DNA from: Melampsora larici-populina 98AG31
Lineage: Eukaryota > Basidiomycota > Pucciniomycetes > Pucciniales > Melampsoraceae
DNA: 64,000 nt
Reading direction: 5' to 3'
NCBI RefSeq assembly: GCF_000204055.1
Contig: NW_006768869.1
Location: forward strand, 60,366 to 124,365
Shown here: piece after piece, positions 22,910 through 34,320 of the stretch
Numbering within the stretch: the first letter of the stretch is position 1
Layout: the number at the start of each line of letters is the position of its first letter
The notes under the pieces: model-generated
Seen by the model: the letters and a program-made list of their open reading frames with translations, nothing else
Told to the model about the DNA's origin: nothing
Database searches by the model: none
Translations under genes and position numbers: made by a program

Positions 22910-23092
22910 CACTGCACAGGAAGCAAGAGACAATTTTCCCGCGGGAAGACCGATTACACATAATGTAGTTTCTGAGCCATAGTGTACAAATAACACAGAT
23001 ATAACACCAAAATAATACATTTTGGCCCATTAACTGAGTCAGATACAATTGGTTTTCCCGCGGGAAAATTGTCCCTTGTTTCCTGTGCTGTG
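22910..23092. mobile_element. MITE with ~40-bp terminal inverted repeats
   Basis: The left end reads CACTGCACAGGAAGCAAGAG and the right end, reverse-complemented, CACAGCACAGGAAACAAGGG. Both continue as GACAATTTTCCCGCGGGAA, itself holding the palindrome TTCCCGCGGGAA. The element is 183 bp, AT-rich inside and non-coding. No clear target duplication is visible. Confidence 0.75.
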
Positions 23093-23850
23093 AAATGCCA
23101 ATTCCCCCTTCACCTGCGCAATCAATTAAGTATTAGAAATTGCCATAATGTTATGCCAATAATAAAGTATGGCTGGAAACCGTCATCCAAATTGCTTGCT
23201 ATCTTAAATACAAAGTAACTTCCTTAATAACTTGAAAATTGTCCAATACGATTGCTTGATTTTGGAAAAGAACTAGGCAGCATAAGATTGCACAATGTTC
23301 GAGTGAATGGTGATCAAGTAAGAGCAGGAGTACCCGACTTTGTTTCTTGCCCAGATTGATTTACCAAATCAATTTTCCTGAGTTAGCGTTCCCTGATTTC
23401 CATGTTATGAGAGGCCAGTCATGACAGACATGAATGGCGCACGCAAGAAGATAATCTTATCATCTGTCATATCAAAGTTGAAAAGTGGTATCAATGTACA
23501 ATTACACATTCTCAATCAGGCCTTTTAGATATTGCAATTGGCCCAATCTTGTGGGTCCAGCTTGGGCCAATTGAAATGAAATTACTTGGTTGTGTATTTT
23601 ATCCTGGGCCCTCCTGCTTTACCTCAACTATACTTTACCTCAACTAAATGCCATTGCAATAAGTGGGAGGTGACATTTTTACAAATGAATAATCACCATT
23701 ATTGAAACTCATTTTGATTAATGTTAATTTGATGATTGTTTAGGAATATGTACAAATATACTACTTTTTGAGGATACCTCTTGACAAAGTAGGACTTTGA
23801 CAAGAAGTTCAAATAGTAAAATTTTGGCCAAGTTGTGCGTAAACAGGCGC
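23093..23850. other. No supported gene
   Basis: AT-rich spacer between the MITE and the satellite. A local duplication of CTTTACCTCAACTA near 23620-23645 is the only structure seen. Confidence 0.4.
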
Positions 23851-25446
23851 CAACCAACAGACAGCAACCAAGTCATGGAGTGTTGTGCCACTCCAAGACT
23901 TGGTTGAAGTTGTGTCTTGTCCTAAACAATGCTGAAAATATCATTTGCAACACTAATGGTATTTTCAGCATTGTTTAGGACATACGTAAAAATTTATGGT
24001 GGCATAATGACCCAAAATGAACATGTTCAACATGTGCATTTTGGGGGCCACCCAAGTCTTGGACTGTTGTGCCACTCCAAGACTGGGTTGATGGTGTGTC
24101 TAGGGCTAAACAATGCTGACAAAATCATTGGCAACACCCAGAACAGCCATATCATCCAGGTGTAAAAAGTTATGGTGGAATAGTTTGACAATATAGGCAT
24201 GTTTGGCTATATGTGCGTAAACACGCACCATCCAAGTCATGGAGTGTTGTGCCACTCCATGACTTGGATGATGGTTTGTATTGGCGTAAACAATGGTGAA
24301 AAAAGCATTGGAAAAACTCAGAACAGCCCTATCAACCTGGCGTAATTAGTTATGGTGGAATAATACCCCAATATGGGCTTCTTTGGCTATATTGCGTTGT
24401 CATGCATGAAACAAGTCATGGAGTGTTGTGCCACTCCAAGACTTGGTTGATGGTTTGTCTTGGCCTGAACAATGCTTTTACAAAATCATTTGCAAAAGTT
24501 AGAACCGCCATATCACCCAGGCGTAAAAAGTTATGTTGCAATAATACCCCAATATGGGCATGTTCAACATGTGCGTAACCAGGCGCCACCCAAGTCATGG
24601 AGTGATGTGCCACTCAAAGGCGTGGTTGATGGTTTGTCTTGGCCTGAAAAAATCTGACAAAATCATTTGCAAAACTTAGAACAGCCCTATCAACCTGGCG
24701 TAAAAAGTTATGGTGGAATAATACCCCAATATGGGCATGTTTGGCTATATGTGCGTTGTCACGCACGAAACAAGTCATGGAGTGTTGTGCCACTCCAAGA
24801 CTTGGTTGATGGTTTGTCTTGGCCTGAACAATGCTGACAACATCATTTGCAAAACTTAGAACCGCCATATCAACCAGGCGTAAAAAGTTATGTTGGAATA
24901 ATACCCCAATATGGGCATGTTCAACATGTGCGTAACCAGGCGCCACCCAAGTCATGGAGTGATGTGCCACTCCAAGGCGTGGTTGATGGTTTGTCTTGGC
25001 CTGAAAAAAGCTGACAAAATCATTTGCAAAACTTAGAACAGCCATATCAACCTGGCGTAAAAAGTTATGGTGGAATAATACCCCAATATGGGCATGTTTG
25101 GCTATATGTGCGTTGTCACGCACGAAACAAGTCATGGAGTGTTGTGCCACTCCAAGACTTGGTTGATGGTTTGTCTTGGCCTGAACAATGCTGACAAAAT
25201 CATTTGCAAAACTTAGAACCGCCAAATCAACCAGGCGTAAAAAGTTATGTTGGAATAATACCCCAATATGGGCATGTTCAACATGTGCGTAACCAGGCGC
25301 CACCCAAGTCATGGAGTGTTGTGCCACTCCAAGGCGTGGTTGATGGTTTGTCTTGGAGTGGCACAAGCTGACAAAATCATTTGCAAAACTTAGAACAGAC
25401 ATATCAGCCAGGCTTAAAAAGTTATGGTGGAATAGTTTAACAATAT
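23850..25446 (+). repeat. Satellite A, ~180-bp units (left part)
   Basis: About nine units spaced 179-181 bp, dated by GTCATGGAGTG or variants near 23873, 24054, 24234, 24414, 24593, 24773, 24953, 25132 and 25311. Each unit contains a hairpin, CCAAGTCATGGAGTG ... CACTCCAAGACTTGG. Long frames on the minus strand (up to 286 residues) are by-products of repetition. The array is cut at 25446 by the DIRS-like element and resumes at 31624. Confidence 0.92.
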
Positions 25447-25898
25447 TTGCGACTTCCCACCAAAGGAACGACATGTTAAGGTATTTCTATTGTTACTAGA
25501 AGGGTAAGAGATAGACTAGGTGCACATGTAATAATACATACACAACGAAGTTGGGTCGAGTGAGATACAGGAAAGAGAGGAAAATTTTCCTGCCTCTCTA
25601 CACTTATCTCTCTCTGCACCTCAGTCGTGAAAGCGGAGCATTCAAGCTCTTCAAGTAGCTAAACATTCAATTCTAGATTATTTTTAGCAGCAAGAATTGA
25701 AAGATTATTGAAATCAAGTAATAGTTCACATCAACACGGCAAAAGAATTCAAGGACACGACACATAAATCCCCGAATATTGAAGTCGTAGAGAAACCTTA
25801 TCTCAAAACTTAATCTTATTGAATTAAACCTTAAACTCCACAAACCGAATTTAGAACACCTTATCAACACCGCTCTTGTATAATCTATATTCAACACA

Positions 25899-28105
25899 AT
25901 GGATAGTGAATCCTTTCATCAACAAATTGACGGAACGTTAAGGAATGAACAAGAGGATGGAAAAGGGAAAGGTGTAGAGAACCGGGAGGAGGATCAGATA
26001 GAAGGTACGAGTGGAGCAAGAGAGGAAAAGGTAGAAGAAGAAGGCGGTGATGATATTCTGGAAGGCGGAAATCACGGACAAGATGAAGGGAAGGACACGA
26101 CTAACGTCAACGACCAACAGCAAGAACAACCGACTACTCGCCAGTCTACACGAAGCAAAGCCCCCCCAAAACCGTTTCCACCTCCAGCACCCCCAACAGT
26201 TAGCAAAGCGAAAACTATTGCACCAATCAGGATCAAGAGATTAAAGCAAGCGGAGAAGATAGTGCAAGATCAACCTACAGACTCTAGTCAGAAGAAAAGG
26301 AAGACCGGACCAACAAACCAACCCAACCAACAGGCCTTCGACAACCCACCAGCCCCACCAGTCAAATCGAATCAACAACCTGTCGGACAAATCATCAATG
26401 AACTGTCAGAAGAGGAATCGGAAGACGAGGATGTACAACGTAGAGGTCTATGGGAGGGTACAAACAGAGAAGAGAACCGCCAAATGATTAGGACGGTTGG
26501 CGGAATAGTCCTAGGAGAAGCTGATGAAGGTTAGTGATCGTCCCCAGTCTCTATGACTTTGTCCAACCCCCCCCCAATCTGGACTACACAAATCCACGGG
26601 AACCCAATGAGAATCGAGTCTCTAAACGGGGATACCAAACTCCTTCCTTAGGGAAATGCCTCCAAAGGAGATGACATAACCCAATGCACAACGCAAAACA
26701 GGGAAAGGGAGACTTCGGTCAGAGATAATTCATACCCAAAAAAAAAAAAAAAAAAAGAAAAGAATAAGACGGGAAAAGAGAACAGGCACTAACCTGAATG
26801 TCATTGAACAAACTCTCTAGTCGAAGCAGTCGAAAGAGACCAAAGCAAAGCCGATAACCCAACGGTTGACAGTGTAACCCAACGGCTCGAAGAACAAATC
26901 ACTGCTGCGTTCGAGAGACACGATAGAGTCGCTTACAACAAATTCACCGAAGAGAAGAGAGCTTGGATTGAATTCAAATCTAAGGACAAACCTACCGCAA
27001 CGACTGAACCAGTCGAGAAAACAGCTAAGCCAACAGCTGAACGGAAGATAATGAAGGTGCAAAAAGGTGAAATGATAAATAATCACCTGAATGCCCTCTC
27101 ACCTTACTGGGACGCAGCCATGAAAGAGTTCCATCGATACATTCCTCTCTCGATCTTCGACCCCGCTTGGCTACGACAAGATGTAGCCTTCATCTCCAAT
27201 AAGTCGTCCCGTACGAAGACGAAAGACGCAGACTCCACTGCGTATAACGGCTATCCGATCCCTAGCGAGTGGAGGACTACGGTCGCTCAGTGGCATAGGC
27301 AGAAGGACCTATTCCTCCAATATCTGGCAAGATATAAACAAACAGAAGTCTTGCCGGTTATGAAGGCACACTTCAAAAATGTCCTTGATATCCAAAACGA
27401 GAATGATGGTTGTTGGGTAGTAGCGTATCACTACAACATGATGATGAGACAGTCTTATCTCGTATTCAAAGTCGGCGAAGACGGTACTGCAATGGCGGAT
27501 ATTAGTGTTCGCAACCCAGCAATCCAACGAATCGCCGAACAAGACACGATTCGTTATAACGACGACATGTTCCTTGATAATCCTTATGCCTTAACGGGGA
27601 CCAAATGTTTCATCGATCCTCTAGATGGGTCCAACTGGGAAGGCAGACAAACCAGGTGGGATGACCCAAGTCGAACAGATCTTAAAGACGATAAATTAGA
27701 ACCCACACGTTCTACACAATCAGTGAGATCTTCAATGTGGTCGCAGAACAGACACAACTCACACGACAACGGGCAACGTACGACCCCCCAAGCTTATCAC
27801 CACTACAACCAACCAGTGCCAAATAATCACCAACCATACGCACAAAACAACCAACCCTACTCCCAACAAAACTCAAATGATAACGGAAGCTTTAGAATCA
27901 ATCCGAACTTTAGAGGGAAGAAAGAGAATTATATCGTTAACTTTAGGAAAGAGAATAATAGAGGAGGCAGAGGCGGAATGAAAAGAGGAGGCGCGAATGG
28001 GAACGGTGGTTGGAATAGACAACAAGGAGATGGTGAAAGTAACCAAAGTGGTTCGAGCTCCCGAGTGAACAGAACGAACACAACAGGTGATGCAGCCCAA
28101 AAGAA
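25899..28105 (+). CDS. Gag-like protein of the DIRS-like element (spliced)
   Basis: Exon 1, 25899-26529, starts MDSESFHQQI and is acidic and Glu/Lys-rich. A 291-bp intron 26530-26820 (GTTAGT ... TCTAG, with a pyrimidine/poly-A stretch) is needed to reach exon 2 in phase, which reads VEAVERDQSKADNPTVDSVT. The C-terminal region is rich in Asn/Gln/Gly/Arg (for example RGGRGGMKRGGANGNGG), like nucleic-acid-binding tails of retrotransposon Gag proteins; no CCHC knuckle is present. A GTGAGT at 28106 would remove the stop at 28107 and join exon 2 in phase to 28240, making a Gag-RT fusion. The acceptor there (GCAAG) is weak, so separate proteins remain possible. Confidence 0.6.
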
Positions 28106-28239
28106 GTGAGTAGACATACCTAAGACTATGTTGTGATGAGGCGTGAAAAGATGCAATGAAAAGAATGTTTGAGAAGACAAGACTGTCTAAGAGAGAGAGA
28201 GAAACAAAACTGACCACATGCCTCCCCTTGCCATGCAAG

Positions 28240-30002
28240 AACTTGCCCAATTGTAGACCAAGTCGTTGAGAAGCATGAATTGACAAACAGCCCAAACCCA
28301 GAACTCAGAGCGAGATGGCCAACGAAGGCAGAATGTGAATTGAATATCGCGGAGTGGGAGGAGCTAATGAAAGAGCTCAATCTGGTGGACGAATGGGGTG
28401 ATGTTCTGGTCAGCCTAAGAGAAGGCTTTGACCAAGGAATCCCGGAGCATTCTATCGAAGGGCTCTCCTGGTATACACCGCCAAATCAAACGTCAGCACT
28501 ATTAGTCAGAGACAAAATTGAGAAAACGATAGAAAAAGAGAAGGCAGAAGGGAAGCTGTACGGACCCTTTACACACCAAGAAGTGTATGACCACTTCGGT
28601 TTCTTCCGCTCAAGCCCTATGGGCAGCGTCACGAATAATGATGGGACGCTCCGGATGATAAATAACCTATCATATCCAAAGAATGACGAAGACATTCCGG
28701 TGAGTAAACCAAAAGACGGAATAGAAGAGAGGAAACAAAAGACTGACCTATTGCCAACAGTCCGTGAATTCCTTCGTAGATAAGAATGAATTCGTGACGA
28801 CATGGGATGACTTTAAGATACTAGCCGAATTTCTGAGGAAATCTGATAGGAAATGGCAGTTAGCACTATTTGACTGGCTAAAGGCATACCGACAGATTCC
28901 AACTCACCCATCGCAGTGGAGATACCTCCTAATATTGGACTTCTACAATCGCTTGTGGGTAGACACAAGGGTAGGGTTTGGAGGAGTGGCCGGATGCGGA
29001 ACCTTTGGTAGAGCAGCGGACGTATGGAAGGAAATAATGCAACGAGCACTTGGAATTCCCAGAATCTTCCGATAGGTCAATGATAATCTTCTCCTGAGAG
29101 AAGTAGATTCAAATGTAACGATGGAATCAGTACTCCTCTTAAGCGCGGGAATGGGGGTGAAATCGAACCTCACCAAGTACTCCGACTTTGCCGCCGAACA
29201 GAAATATCTCGGGTTCATTTGGAACGGGATTGAGAAAACTGTTAGACTTCCGATAGAGAAACTCGAAATGAGGATACAACAAGTTCAAGCCTTGCTCAAC
29301 GGAGAGAGATGGAAAAAGAAACCAATAGAGCAACTGGTAGGACAATTGTGTCACATAACTTATATAATGCCGGACATGAAGTGTTATATGAAAGAACTTC
29401 ACGGATGGAAAGGCACCTGGAGAAATAGCGAGGCAAGGAGAGGGATACCAGACTCAGTAAGAGAAGACTTAGAAGAATGGTTCGAAGTACTCACGAATTT
29501 CGACCACATGAGAATCATACCGAACTTAGACCCTGAAGATGTGAAGTGGGTCGGCGATGCATCGACGTCCTATGGCATCGGAGTATTGATAGGGTCCAAC
29601 TGGGCTCGATTCAAAGTGTTGCCAGGCTGGGATGAGGTGAACGAAGACCAAGTGAAACGTAAAATCACATGGATTGAAACGGTAGCCGTACGGCTAGGTC
29701 TCCTAGTCCTGATGAAACTGATGGAAACAGAAGGCCGATGTTTCATAGTGTGGACGGATAACACAACTACGGAAGCAGCGATTAGAAACACGAGATCCAA
29801 GGATCGGGCAGTCAATAACGAGTGGAAGCAGATTCAAAAATTGTTGACCACTCACCAATGTTCAATTAAACAAGAAAGAGTAACATCCGCAGACAACGAC
29901 GCCAACGCACTCTTGAGAGGACTCGAAACCAACTTACCTATACTGGACGAAGTCAAAATCACAATACCAACAGACCTTTCCAAATTCCTGAGACAAGAAT
30001 GA
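28240..30002 (+). pseudogene. Reverse transcriptase-RNase H of the DIRS-like element, mutated
   Basis: The frame opens upstream of the first convenient start (28280). It contains RT fingers (GPFTHQEVYDHFGFFRSSPM, then RMINNLSYP) and is joined across a 61-bp intron, 28700-28760 (GTGAGT ... CAACAG), to VNSFVDKNEFVTTWDD. RT motifs follow: ALFDWLKAYRQIP and GCGTFGRAADVWK. At the catalytic motif the sequence reads RIFR-stop-VNDNLLLRE: TAG at 29073-29075, and Asn where the first Asp of the DD pair is expected. Both changes are explained by G-to-A. RNase H follows, with WVGDAS, TWIETVAVRLG, VWTDNTT and DNDANALLRG. The last codon overlaps the recombinase start (ATGA at 29999-30002). The stop and the Asn make this copy inactive. 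Confidence 0.8.
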
Positions 30003-31090
30003 CGGATCGAATCGACCAAAAGAAAGAAATCAATCTAAAGAAGATTCACAATTTCCTATGCAACGAAAACGGAATGGTGAAATTGAATGAGAACCCGGTG
30101 CAACGGCTGATGATACTAGGAGGTAGCTGGTCGAAAGATACATTGATACAATATAATTCAGCAATTACCAAATACCTGACGTTTGGAAGAGCAAATGGGA
30201 ATGAAAGAAACCAACTCCTACCGGCGAAAGATATTCAAATCTTACAATTTATCCAGTGGGCGGCACCGAAGGTAGAAGGTGAAGAGAAATCCAATCACGA
30301 GATAAAACCGTCGACGATCGAAGCTTACATATCAGGTCTAAGAGCGTGGCACCTCTTTCACCACCTCAAGTTCCCGGATATAGAACCGAAGGAGATGAAC
30401 CTGGTACTGAAAGCAGCAAAATTACTCGACGCTAAAGCCACGGCCAAACCCCAGAAACGACCAGTCCAGATCAAACACCTGGCAAGCCTTGTGAGGAACC
30501 TAGAGAGGAATGATGAAGCAACAGAGTTGTCAGTGACAATTGCATTAGTAGCCTTTTGGGGCATGGCAAGAATGGGCGAACTCACAACCTTACGAGAATC
30601 AAGACAGATCTTAATTGAAGATGTGAAGATATCACCGGATGAGCAAGTCATGTCAATCGCCCTAAGAGAAGCGAAAACAGCAAAGCCCGGGGAAGTACAA
30701 TTCTTGACACTACGACGACACAAATCAGTCATCTGCCCAGTCAGCGCGGTCGAACGGCTACTAAAGAGACATCGCGATAACGGATCGTACGCAGAAGACA
30801 CCCTGTTTACCTATGGTCAAAAAGACGGGAATGGAGGAGTCAGGTTAACCAAAGAAGGGGTCATGACGTTGCTGAAGAAATTATGGACCAAGGACGGGTT
30901 CAAAAGGCTCACCGGACACTCCTTCAGAGTGGGCGGTGCCTCTTTCCTGTGGAATGAGGGGGCACCTTTGAACCAGATTATAACGAGGGGTAGATGGAAA
31001 TTGAGAGCTTATGAAAGATACTTGAGGAAATTCGATGATGATGAAATCGAAGAAAGTAGGAGATGGCTAAGAAGAATGGAACTCAAATAA
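29999..31090 (+). CDS. Tyrosine recombinase of the DIRS-like element
   Basis: 363 residues from an ATG that overlaps the RT stop by four bases. The N-terminal part (about 1-130) is a helical SAM-like core-binding region (WSKDTLIQYNSAITKYLTFG). The catalytic domain carries the first Arg in WGMARMGELTTL (about 195), the second cluster in TGHSFRVGGASF (HxxR, about 307), a GRWKLRAYERY segment, and the nucleophile Tyr in ERYLRKF (about 340). The set R...HxxR...Y defines tyrosine recombinases, which would insert the circular DNA intermediate without target duplication, matching the clean junctions here. The frame is intact. Confidence 0.88.
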   Translation: MTDRIDQKKEINLKKIHNFLCNENGMVKLNENPVQRLMILGGSWSKDTLIQYNSAITKYLTFGRANGNERNQLLPAKDIQILQFIQWAAPKVEGEEKSNHEIKPSTIEAYISGLRAWHLFHHLKFPDIEPKEMNLVLKAAKLLDAKATAKPQKRPVQIKHLASLVRNLERNDEATELSVTIALVAFWGMARMGELTTLRESRQILIEDVKISPDEQVMSIALREAKTAKPGEVQFLTLRRHKSVICPVSAVERLLKRHRDNGSYAEDTLFTYGQKDGNGGVRLTKEGVMTLLKKLWTKDGFKRLTGHSFRVGGASFLWNEGAPLNQIITRGRWKLRAYERYLRKFDDDEIEESRRWLRRMELK

Positions 31091-31623
31091 GAGTAGTAGA
31101 TGACGCACCATACTGTACTTAGAAAGAGAATTGAGAAATATGTATACAGCATGAACCTTAGAAGCCAGTTGAACAAGAGAGAACTAAGAGAACATTCTAA
31201 GTTTACCCAGAAATATACAACCATTTGAATTATACAGAAGGGGGATCTGCAGGCTCAAAGCCGAGCAGAAGCCTTGAGACACCTGAGAGGATAGGCCTAG
31301 TGAGCTTGGGGCTCTCCGATGCCCCAAGGCAAGGTAGGCTAGGACATATCTCTCCGGTACCATGTTTCAGGCACTTTACGTAGTTTAGAACACGGAAAGG
31401 ACCACAGATCAGACCACGTAGGGCCTCAGAAGTAGGCCCCGAGGTGATCACGGTACCCTTCCGCGCTCGAAGACGCCCCCCCCACACTATTCTCAACTTA
31501 GGGAATCCTAGGTTAGGATAGCATAAGGCTGAGAAATGATATGGATAGTAAATACTTGTATACTAAACATATCAGAAATGAAGAGATTGTTCACCTAACC
31601 CTTACCCTCAGAGTAGAGATAGA

Positions 31624-32130
31624 AGGCATGTTTGGCTATATGTGCATAAACACGCACCAACCAAGTCATGGAGTGTTGTGCCACTCCAAAACTTGGTTGA
31701 TGGTTTGTCTTGGCCTGAAAAATGCTGACAAAATCATTTGCAAAACTTAGAACCGCCATATCAACCAGGCGTAAAAAGTTATGGTGGAATAAGACCCCAA
31801 TATTATTATGTTCAACATGTGCATAACCAGGCGCCACCCAAGTCATGGAGTGTTGTGCCACTCCAAGACTTGGTTTATGGTTTGTCTTGGCCTAAACAAT
31901 GCTGAAAAAACCATTTTTCAGCTTTCCAAACAGCCATATCAACCAGGCGTAAAAAGATATGGTGGAATAGTACACCAATATGGGCATGTTTGGCTATATG
32001 TGCGTAAACAGGCGACAACCAGGTCTTGGACTGTTGTGCCACTCCAAGACTGGTTTGATGGTTTGTTTTGGCCTAAACAATGCTGACAAAATTATTTGCA
32101 ACACTTATAACAGCCATATCAACCAGGCGT
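31624..32130 (+). repeat. Satellite A, ~180-bp units (right part)
   Basis: About three more units of the array at 23850-25446, in the same orientation, resuming at the exact unit position where the left part stops. They are more diverged than the left units. Confidence 0.9.
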
Positions 32131-32237
32131 AAAATGTTATTGCAATACAAAATCCTTTTCGCCCCCCCGCTCACGTCAAAAACAGATATATGTTAAGGAG
32201 ATGGGGGTTTTTCCTTGCTTTCATACATAAAAGCCTT

Positions 32238-32282
32238 GCGATGGTAATGGCTGCATGTGTTTCATGCAGCCATTACCATCGC
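32238..32282. repeat. Perfect 20-bp stem-loop
   Basis: Arm 32238-32257 (GCGATGGTAATGGCTGCATG) pairs perfectly with 32263-32282 around a 5-base loop TGTTT. Weaker pairing may extend outward (ATATGTTAAGG / GGCTAACATATG). It may be the centre of a small foldback element. It lies between satellite A and the KDZ gene at 32963. Confidence 0.85.
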
Positions 32283-32962
32283 CAATGGCTAACATATGCT
32301 TACTACGGGTGGACCACCATAATGAAATACATAATTTATCGCTTAAGTAACTTCAGTACTGTATGCCTTATGTAATACTGACCTGTAAGTCACATATCCT
32401 CTCTGAGACTTTGTTAGGCGCATTTCGAAACCGTGGCCTTGGCGTCAATAACCTACTAACACAATATACGCCAACAGTTGATCGGTCGGTACTTTGTAAG
32501 TCGTTTAAAATTGCTTGAGTAACGTATCGACACCCCTCACTTACATCACCTATTGAAGATTGAACAGTTTTAGGGGTAGATGGTCGACTAACTCACTTGG
32601 CGACCGATTTGGACATCTGATTTGGACTATTCAAGTTAATTTACCAATATTCGCTGATATATATATACATATATACCGGCTGCCATCATCAAATCAGCTG
32701 TTTAGACCTCCTCCCCCTTGCTTTAGACTGAAAGCCAATTCAATTCGCCCTTCGCACGGACCTTCAATTTGCCCTTTGCACGGATTGAACTAATCAGGAA
32801 ACGAAAACGGAACAATGATTTCTCATATGAAAATGGTTTCATCCGCATTGGGGTTTTTTTTTCAGGTTGGTCCACTTTGGAATACGCTTATGAGCCTCTC
32901 AGGCCACCAATGGGAAATATCTTACCTTCATACACTTACCCACCTGCCGTTGCTCCCAAATC

Positions 32963-33518
32963 ATGCCAAAACGCATCATACGGGGACTAAACCATCGCCC
33001 TAAGCAACCTAAACCTGCTACACCTCTACAAGAAAACTTAGCCAAGCGACGTGAGCAAGATGTGAAAGATGCGGAGGTAGCGAACGCTGAATTTGTTAAG
33101 AAACTGAAACTAGACGAGGAACCCCAAGCAGAAGGTTCAGGCTCAGGTGATCACCCACCTGCTAATCCAACTCCGGAAGACGTCAACCTTGGAGACCTGG
33201 CGGCGGATGAAATTGACAAAGAAGGTGAAGAAGTTGAGGTGGAACAGTTTGAATATGAACAATTCATGCCGGTAGTCAATCTTGAGGAACCTGAAGACCC
33301 CGTTATGGCGATTTTGCGAAAGGAACAGCACCTTGCCCAACGATTAAAACACAAAAATAAATGGATGTGGCAGTACGCCATCATGTTGCCAACCTTCCTG
33401 CGCAATAGGCTACTTAAGTCGAATTGGGGGAATGAACAGAATTGGGATGCAGACTTACGGCCCCCGTGCACCTGCGCAAGCAGGACTGAGCGGAATGTCG
33501 ACCTGGTGGATTTGCTAT
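32963..33518 (+). CDS. Resident KDZ transposase, exon 1 (CxC1-like N-terminus)
   Basis: Starts MPKRIIRGLNHRPKQPKP, then has acidic and Lys/Glu-rich stretches and the Cys motif PPCTCASRTERNVDLVDLL, which matches the N-terminal cysteine region of fungal KDZ transposases. A GTGAGT at 33519 ends the exon in phase 1. The matching acceptor, TTTGTCAG, is at 52959-52964, because a 19.4-kb element has been inserted in this intron 51 bp after the donor. The inner KDZ gene has a phase-1 intron at the same residue (VDMLDIL/E), which supports this splice model. Together with 52965-55854 it forms one gene of the transposon-encoded KDZ type. Confidence 0.72.
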
Positions 33519-33569
33519 GTGAGTCCATGCATGACATTGCGACTGGACAAAGGACTGATGTCATATGCC

Positions 33570-33577
33570 TTTGGATT
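33570..33577 (+). repeat. Left 8-bp target duplication of the giant KDZ element
   Basis: TTTGGATT directly before the left terminal repeat, repeated at 52951-52958 directly after the right terminal repeat. Confidence 0.93.
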
Positions 33578-33694
33578 CACCTGTGTCTACTAGACGCTTT
33601 GGATATTATCCGTTAGAAAACATGTATTTCCCATCCGACATTGTCCGGAATGCCCCCTACCGACGCGCCGACGCCCCCGACGCGTCGGATCAAA
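33578..33694 (+). repeat. Left terminal inverted repeat of the giant element
   Basis: 117 bp beginning CACCTGTGTCTACTAGACGC. Its inner part is GC-rich, with three CCGACGCG-type words and the palindrome CCGACGCGTCGG. It pairs with 52834-52950. Confidence 0.93.
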
Positions 33695-34320
33695 AACTAT
33701 AACTAAGTGACTACACAATACATTGGAATTAACTATTAGTAACTATTACATATCCAACCGTTTATAAACACACTGCATAACTCAAAAAGTTAGTTACACT
33801 CTTAGCAAATTGTCAGTCAAATATGTCTTCATTCACCCTAATGTGACTGTAAATCACATATGGGTGACAACACTTTATACGTATGTAACATGCAGGTCAT
33901 CACTCATATTATCATATGTCACTTAAACTGACGTATATGTATGTATGATGTATTTATGTGTGAATCACAATCACCCACATCTGGGTCATCATCAAATATT
34001 TTTGGATTTCAATTCACCCATACGTGAATCATCATCACATACATGTGATTCACCATCCACAGCTGATCTTGATTTATACATCCAATGACATTCACCCATA
34101 TATGATCATGTACATTCACCCACATGTGAATTAAATTTACCTATATGGGAATCTACCTTTCAAATTTCCATTTTCCATCAACTTGGTCTACACACACATA
34201 CATAAGATTTTGGTTTGCATATTTGACCCAACCTATCCAAGGGATATCAAACACATGTGAATCATGTGAATGTCATATGTCATAAAAACTGACATAAATG
34301 TCAGTCAAATACCGGTTGAG
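33695..34320. repeat. Degenerate TCAC/GTGA-rich subterminal region
   Basis: Loose, diverged copies of the palindrome found in the next array (for example AAATCACATATGGGTGACA near 33853 and TTCACCCATATATGATC near 34091), irregularly spaced. No gene is seen. Confidence 0.6.

Larger units (their letters stand above)
25447..31623 (+). mobile_element. DIRS-like tyrosine-recombinase retrotransposon
   Basis: Bounded by the interruption of satellite A. Left DNA ends ACAATAT and right DNA resumes AGGCATGTTTGG. Joined, they recreate exactly the unbroken unit seen at 24197-24210, so no target bases were duplicated, as expected for integration by a tyrosine recombinase. Order of genes: gag-like, reverse transcriptase plus RNase H, tyrosine recombinase, all on the plus strand. 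By eye I could not define terminal repeats (DIRS elements have inverted, PAT/Ngaro split direct repeats). The GC-rich block 31240-31500 near the right end is the best place to look. Reverse transcriptase is damaged, so this copy is dead. Confidence 0.82.

Noticed and set aside
24614..25474. 286-residue minus-strand ORF with repeated HSMTWVAPGYAHVEHAHIG
   Set aside because: It is the translation of the ~180-bp satellite; 180 is divisible by three, so frames stay open by chance.
28764..29075. Separate small gene
   Set aside because: It is the second exon of the RT gene, ended early by the TAG at 29073.
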